A stretch of 9,023 bases of DNA from an uncultured Carnobacterium sp. GTDB taxonomy: Bacteria > Bacillota > Bacilli > Lactobacillales > Aerococcaceae. Every line of letters starts with the position of its first letter. The stretch's first letter is position 1. The stretch covers positions 1-9,023 of the forward strand of contig CAJPNA010000047.1 in the NCBI GenBank assembly GCA_905371865.1, in the 5' to 3' direction. This document shows, one piece after another, positions 5,155-9,023 of the stretch. The notes below the pieces were generated by a model that was not told the DNA's origin, did no database searches, and was given only the letters and a program-made list of their open reading frames with translations. Made by a program: the position numbers and the translations under genes.

Positions 5155-6201
5155 ATGAGCGAAACAATTTTATCTATTGAAAACTTACGAATCCACTTCA
5201 AAACTTTCGCAGGAGAAGTTCAAGCGATTCGTGGAGTTAATCTAACTTTGCAAAAAGGGGAAACTCTCGCTTTAGTGGGGGAATCAGGCTCTGGAAAAAG
5301 TGTGACTGCTAAAAGCGTGATGCAATTGTTATCAAACAACGCGATGGTTAAAGAAGGTTCTATTCTATTTAAAGGGGAGAATCTCTTAGAAAAAAGCGAA
5401 CGTGAAATGCAATCTGTTCGTGGGAAAGAGATTGCGATGATTTTCCAAGATCCAATGACCTCTTTGAATCCAACCATGAAAATTGGACGACAAATTGCGG
5501 AAGTGATTATTAAACACGAAAAGGCTTCAAAAGAAGAAGCGTATAAACGTGCAGAGGAATTACTAGAGCTTGTAGGAATTCCAAATCCGAAAGAACGGAT
5601 GAAACAATATCCTCACCAATTCTCTGGTGGTCAGCGTCAACGGATTGTGATTGCTATTGCCTTAGCTTGTAATCCCGATGTGTTGATTGCCGATGAACCA
5701 ACAACAGCTTTAGATGTGACGATTCAAGCACAAATTCTAGAATTATTAAAAGAACTTCAGTGTAAATTCCAAATGGCGATTATCTTTATTACGCATGATC
5801 TTGGGGTTGTGGCAAATGTCGCAGATCGTGTTGCTGTCATGTATGCAGGTAAAGTTGTTGAAGTTGGAACTTCCGATGAAGTTTTCTATAATCCTCAACA
5901 TCCTTATACATGGGGCCTCCTTCGTTCGATGCCGACTTTACATACCGGAGATACTCTTTATGCGATTCCGGGGTCACCACCAGATTTATTAGATCCACCT
6001 GTTGGAGATGCTTTTGCACTTCGAAGCGATGTCGCGCTTGAAATCGACCGCGTAAAAGAACCGCCAATGTTCCAAGTATCTAGGACCCATTTTGCAGCTA
6101 CGTGGCTTTTGGACCCACGTGCGCCTAAAGTAGAAGTGCCTGAGGAAATTTTGAGAAGACGTAAAATTTTTTTTGGAGAAGGAGGTGCGTCTAATGACTA
6201 A
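5155..6201 (+). CDS. oppD: Oligopeptide ABC transporter ATP-binding protein OppD
   Basis: The 348-residue ATPase powers peptide uptake as a heterodimer with OppF. Motifs in order are Walker A GESGSGKS (42-49), Q-loop Q98, ABC signature FSGGQ (156-160), Walker B with D180-E181 (VLIADEP), the D-loop region ALD (185-187) and the switch histidine H214. A C-terminal oligopeptide-transporter extension follows from about 255. In many OppD/DppD proteins this extension holds a cysteine cluster for a Fe-S centre; here the corresponding stretch (GDAFALRSDVALEIDRV, 284-300) has no cysteine, as I recall for lactic acid bacteria. The ATG at 5155 follows TAGGAGGATT. The gene ends 8 nt inside oppF. Confidence 0.93.
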   Translation: MSETILSIENLRIHFKTFAGEVQAIRGVNLTLQKGETLALVGESGSGKSVTAKSVMQLLSNNAMVKEGSILFKGENLLEKSEREMQSVRGKEIAMIFQDPMTSLNPTMKIGRQIAEVIIKHEKASKEEAYKRAEELLELVGIPNPKERMKQYPHQFSGGQRQRIVIAIALACNPDVLIADEPTTALDVTIQAQILELLKELQCKFQMAIIFITHDLGVVANVADRVAVMYAGKVVEVGTSDEVFYNPQHPYTWGLLRSMPTLHTGDTLYAIPGSPPDLLDPPVGDAFALRSDVALEIDRVKEPPMFQVSRTHFAATWLLDPRAPKVEVPEEILRRRKIFFGEGGASND

Positions 6202-7087
6202 TACAGCTGAAAAGAAGAAACTGGTTGAAGTGAAACACTTAAAGCAGTATTTTGGAACAAATAAAAATGTCGTAAAAGCCATTGATGATATTTCCTTTGA
6301 TATATATGAAGGAGAAACTTTCGGATTAGTAGGAGAATCAGGTTCTGGAAAATCAACAACAGGAAGAGCGCTGTTACGCCTATACCAACCGACAGATGGA
6401 GAAATCCTTTTTGAAGGGAAAGATATTGCGACACTAACAAAAGGGAAGGAACTTCTTGAGTTTCGAAAAGAAGCGCAGATGATCTTCCAGGATCCTTACG
6501 CTTCACTAGATAGCCGGATGAAGGTGCGTGATATTATTGCAGAAGGTATTGATATTCATCATTTGGCTTCAACAAAAGAAGAACGAAACCAAATGGTCGA
6601 TGAGTTGCTAGAAACAGTAGGGCTCAACCGAGAACATGCCAACCGTTATCCGCATGAATTTTCAGGAGGTCAACGTCAACGAATCGGGATTGCCAGAGCG
6701 CTCGCCTTAAATCCAAAATTCATCGTTTGTGATGAGGCGATTTCTGCACTAGACGTTTCCATTCAAGCACAAATTGTGAATTTGCTAAAGAAACTCCAGA
6801 AAGAAAAAGGACTCACTTATCTCTTTATTGCCCATGATTTATCCATGGTGAAATATATTAGTGACCGGATTGCTGTCATGTATCGTGGCCGTATTGTGGA
6901 AATGGGCTCTGCGGAATGTGTCTATACGAATCCACAACACGCCTATACGAAGAGTTTGCTATCCGCTATTCCTCTACCCGATCCTCGTGAAGAAAAGAAT
7001 CGAAGACGTCTCATTTATAAAGGGGAAGATTTCAACGAGAATGCAACACTGCAAGAGGTGGAACCAGGGCATCTCGTTTTAAGATAA
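6194..7087 (+). CDS. oppF: Oligopeptide ABC transporter ATP-binding protein OppF
   Basis: The 297-residue product is the partner ATPase of OppD. Walker A GESGSGKST spans 47-55, the Q-loop is IFQD (97-100), the signature FSGGQ is at 156-160, and Walker B ends in D180-E181 followed by the OppF-typical EAISALDVSI. The switch histidine is H214. The ATG at 6194 is preceded by AAGGAGGTG (6179-6187) at a 6-nt spacing; an in-frame TTG at 6173 lies upstream of that site and is rejected. The start lies within the last 8 nt of oppD. The C-terminus stops at VEPGHLVLR, a little earlier than the OppF proteins I remember from lactic acid bacteria, outside the ATPase core. No terminator is evident directly after it. 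Confidence 0.92.
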   Translation: MTNTAEKKKLVEVKHLKQYFGTNKNVVKAIDDISFDIYEGETFGLVGESGSGKSTTGRALLRLYQPTDGEILFEGKDIATLTKGKELLEFRKEAQMIFQDPYASLDSRMKVRDIIAEGIDIHHLASTKEERNQMVDELLETVGLNREHANRYPHEFSGGQRQRIGIARALALNPKFIVCDEAISALDVSIQAQIVNLLKKLQKEKGLTYLFIAHDLSMVKYISDRIAVMYRGRIVEMGSAECVYTNPQHAYTKSLLSAIPLPDPREEKNRRRLIYKGEDFNENATLQEVEPGHLVLR

Positions 7088-7121
7088 TGAAGAAATAGAG
7101 GAAAATCGTTTATAGAAGCTA

Positions 7122-7150
7122 TAGACATTTTCAGTAGAATTCGGTAAAAT
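7122..7150 (+). promoter_or_regulatory. acpP: Promoter of the acyl carrier protein gene
   Basis: TAGACA (7122-7127) and TAAAAT (7145-7150) are exactly 17 bp apart, each matching five of six consensus positions. Transcription should begin near 7157, giving a leader of about 105 nt. The spacer reads ATTTTCAG..GAATT, loosely like a CodY box, but with too many mismatches to call. A small inverted repeat TATAG/CTATA (7111-7123) overlaps the -35. Confidence 0.6.
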
Positions 7151-7156
7151 AACAGT

Positions 7157-7241
7157 ACTATCTGAATTAATAGATAGTCCGCTTTCGAATGCGGATGAAT
7201 AAGGTTTGAGGATTGGATAGCGTTTCCTCATAGGAAACCTT
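7157..7241 (+). promoter_or_regulatory. Structured 5' leader of acpP with competing hairpins
   Basis: The leader contains ACTATCT/AGATAGT (7157-7163/7172-7178), then CCGC/GCGG (7179-7182/7191-7194). Two mutually exclusive folds follow: AAGGTTT with AAACCTT (7201-7207/7235-7241), extended by GAGGA/TCCTC (7208-7212/7225-7229), or the local hairpin GTTTCCT/AGGAAAC (7222-7228/7232-7238). It ends shortly before the ribosome binding site. I recognise no known riboswitch. Confidence 0.4.
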
Positions 7242-7262
7242 AATGAGAAGGGAGAGAAAGTT

Positions 7263-7502
7263 ATGTCAAATCAAGTGATTTTTGATAAAGTAGCTCAATT
7301 GATTGCAAACCGTTTTAGCGTTGAGGCTTCAACAGTAACGGAAGGCATGACATTCCAACAAGACTTAGGCGCAGATTCACTAGATGTCGTGGAATTAGTT
7401 ATGGAATTAGAAGATGAATTTGGAATTCAAATTTCTGACGAAGATGCAGAAAACATCACAACAATTGGAGACGCAGTGAATTATATTGCAAGTCATCAAT
7501 AA
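7263..7502 (+). CDS. acpP: Acyl carrier protein
   Basis: The 79-residue acidic protein carries growing acyl chains on a 4'-phosphopantetheine arm. The attachment motif GADSLDVVELVMELEDEFG (36-54) is intact with S39 as the modified serine, followed by the typical helix III region ISDEDAENITTIGDAVNYI. An AAGGGAG ribosome binding site (7248-7254) lies 8 nt before the ATG. It has its own promoter and terminator and no fatty-acid synthesis genes beside it, so it is monocistronic within the opp locus. Whether it serves housekeeping FASII or a second pathway (for example lipoteichoic acid or phospholipid acylation) cannot be decided here, since Lactobacillales often have two ACP genes. Confidence 0.95.
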   Translation: MSNQVIFDKVAQLIANRFSVEASTVTEGMTFQQDLGADSLDVVELVMELEDEFGIQISDEDAENITTIGDAVNYIASHQ

Positions 7503-7515
7503 GAAAATGGAGAAA

Positions 7516-7542
7516 CCGGAAGTGAAAACTTCCGGCTTTTTT
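7516..7542 (+). terminator. Rho-independent terminator of acpP
   Basis: CCGGAAGT (7516-7523) pairs perfectly with ACTTCCGG (7528-7535) around a GAAA tetraloop and is followed by C and six T residues. It is a strong, typical terminator 13 nt after the acpP stop. Confidence 0.93.
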
Positions 7543-7720
7543 GTGTTCCTGCCAGAAACGTTGATAGAATGCGAATGTTGAGAAAAAAAGAAGAAAGAAA
7601 TGTCTTTTATTCGTGGACAAACGGGTTGTAATGTGCTAAAAAAACGATAATAACGCGATTTTTATGATTAAAAGTAAATGAGTTTTTGGTAAAAAGATGA
7701 TGAAAAAGCTTCTTAAAGGG

Positions 7721-7749
7721 TTGCAGTAATGGGGGAATGGGAGTATCAT
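7721..7749 (+). promoter_or_regulatory. oppA: Promoter of oppA
   Basis: TTGCAG (7721-7726) and TATCAT (7744-7749) are separated by 17 bp, placing the transcription start near 7756 and leaving a leader of about 34 nt. GGAGGG (7778-7783) precedes the oppA ATG by 6 nt. The stretch 7543-7720 between the acpP terminator and this promoter is AT-rich, has no gene, and shows nothing I can name. Confidence 0.55.
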
Positions 7750-7789
7750 TTACATTATTCTAATATCAATCCAATTTGGAGGGAAACAC

Positions 7790-9023
7790 ATGAACAAAAA
7801 AGCAATTGCTGGTTTATTAGGTGCTGCTTCATTAGTGACTTTAGCTGCATGTAATAATAACAACAAAACAAGTGGTGATTCTTCATCAAATGCTAAAACT
7901 GAAGAACGCAAATTCGCTTCTGATGTAACAAACGAAGGGACTGTTATCAAAGGCGGAACTATTAACTACGCTGTGGTATCTGCTTCACCATTTAAAGGGT
8001 TAATTAACCCATTATTATACGTGGACTCAGGTGACGGTAGTTTAGTAGACTTCGCATTCGCGTCATTATTTGAATTCGATGCAAACCAACGCATTAAAAA
8101 AGATGGCGGTATGATGGAGTTCACTCTAGATAAAGAAAATAAAATTGTAACATTAAAATTACGTTCTAAAGACTACAAATGGTCTGACGGAAAACCTTTA
8201 ACAATCGACGACTACATTTTCACTTATGAATTCGTAGGACGTAAAGATTACGACGGAGTTCGTTACGATGAAAATGCTGAAAACATCGTTGGTATGAAAG
8301 ATTTCCACGAAGGTAAAGCAGATAAAATCTCAGGACTTGAAAAAGTGGATGACCAAACTGTTAAAATTCACTTAGAAGAAGTTTACCCAGCTTTAGAAAT
8401 GGGTGGTAACGCAATCTTAGGACAAATGTTACCAAAACATGTCTTCAAAGATATGTCTTATGAAGATGCAGTTAAATCAGAAAAAAGCCGTACAGATGTT
8501 GTAGGTAACGGACCATTTGTCGTTGATAAAGTAGTTCCTGGTGAATCTGTAACATATAAGAAAAACCCTTACTACTACAAAGGCGAACCTAAAGTGGATG
8601 GCTTAAAAGCGGATGTTGTATCTCCAGATTCAATCGTCCAAGAAATGAAAGCTGGTAAATATGACTTTGCTTCAATGCAACCTGATCAATACGATACTTA
8701 TAAAAATCTATCAAACATTAATTTATTAGGTACGATTACAAACTACATTTCTCATGGGTCATTTTGATAAAGATAAAGGGGAACACGTATTTGAACCAGG
8801 TAAGAAGATGAGTGATCCAGCTTTACGTAAAGCAATCGCTTATGCATTAGATAACGATCAAGTAGCAAAAGAAACTTACCAAGGATTACGTATCTCTGCT
8901 AATACATTATTATCTCCATTCTTTGGTGAAATCTATGCAAATAAATCAGAAATCCCAGGATTCACATATAAACCAGAAGAATCTAAGAAAATTTTGGCAG
9001 ACGCTGGATACAAAGATACGGAT
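7790..9023 (+). pseudogene. oppA: Oligopeptide-binding lipoprotein OppA, frameshifted and cut by the window end
   Basis: The first frame (7790-8767) encodes 325 residues: a lipoprotein signal peptide with lipobox LAAC (18-21, lipidated C21), an N/S-rich linker, and family 5 solute-binding blocks such as WSDGKPLTIDDYIFTYE (131-147) and VGNGPFVVDKVVPGES (238-253). It ends at an early TGA in ISHGSF. From 8754 the next frame stays open for 90 codons to the window edge and reads as the natural continuation (MGHFDKDKGEHVFEPG, then LRKAIAYALDNDQVAK). One gene has therefore lost frame between about 8735 and 8762. The net change equals +1 nt or -2 nt modulo 3. Full OppA proteins are around 600 residues. 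The intact product would capture peptides outside the membrane and deliver them to OppBCDF. A sequencing error and true gene decay cannot be told apart here. Confidence 0.85.

Noticed and set aside
6173..6193. In-frame TTG at 6173 as the OppF start.
   Set aside because: It lies before AAGGAGGTG, which is correctly spaced for the ATG at 6194.
7128..7142. CodY-box-like ATTTTCAG..GAATT in the acpP promoter spacer.
   Set aside because: About four mismatches to the 15-bp consensus by eye, which is within chance expectation for AT-rich DNA.
7613..7651. Second possible oppA promoter (TTGTAA with TAATAA about 16 bp downstream).
   Set aside because: Weak boxes far from the gene; the TTGCAG/TATCAT pair with exact 17-bp spacing close to oppA is better.

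Overview
The window looks like a chromosomal segment of a low-G+C Gram-positive bacterium of the order Lactobacillales. The evidence is AT-rich DNA, strong GGAGG-type ribosome binding sites, the ylaN-ftsW-ylbG neighbourhood known from Firmicutes, and an oligopeptide (Opp) transporter whose OppD lacks C-terminal cysteines, as I remember for lactic acid bacteria. A Carnobacteriaceae or Enterococcaceae-like host is plausible, but the sequence alone does not fix the genus.

Positions 1-840 carry no credible protein gene. They contain a dense set of nested complementary segments that fold, on the + strand, into one very large multi-branched RNA. It has a 5' domain (37-222), a middle domain (262-468) and a 3' domain (466-776), and ends in a short hairpin plus T7 tract (808-837). 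A 14-nt motif occurs twice, and each time it starts a hairpin whose loop can pair with downstream sequence (pseudoknot). The size and complexity recall the giant ornate RNAs GOLLD and ROOL, but I cannot assign the family by eye. This is the most interesting element of the window.

Positions 843-2737 hold a palindrome followed by a tight three-gene + strand operon: ylaN (small Fe/Fur-linked protein), ftsW (septal peptidoglycan polymerase) and ylbG (UPF0298). It ends in a strong terminator that can work in both directions. A small three-helix membrane protein on the - strand (2743-3060) converges on that terminator and is transcribed divergently from the opp operon.

Positions 3141-7087 are oppB-oppC-oppD-oppF, four overlapping or closely spaced genes encoding the two permeases and two ATPases of an oligopeptide ABC importer. 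The binding-protein gene oppA lies downstream (7790 to the window end) with its own promoter. It is separated from oppF by a stand-alone acyl carrier protein gene that has its own promoter, a structured leader and a terminator. As given, the oppA reading frame is broken by a frameshift near 8750: the N-terminal half ends at a TGA, and the homologous continuation is open in the +1 frame to the window edge.
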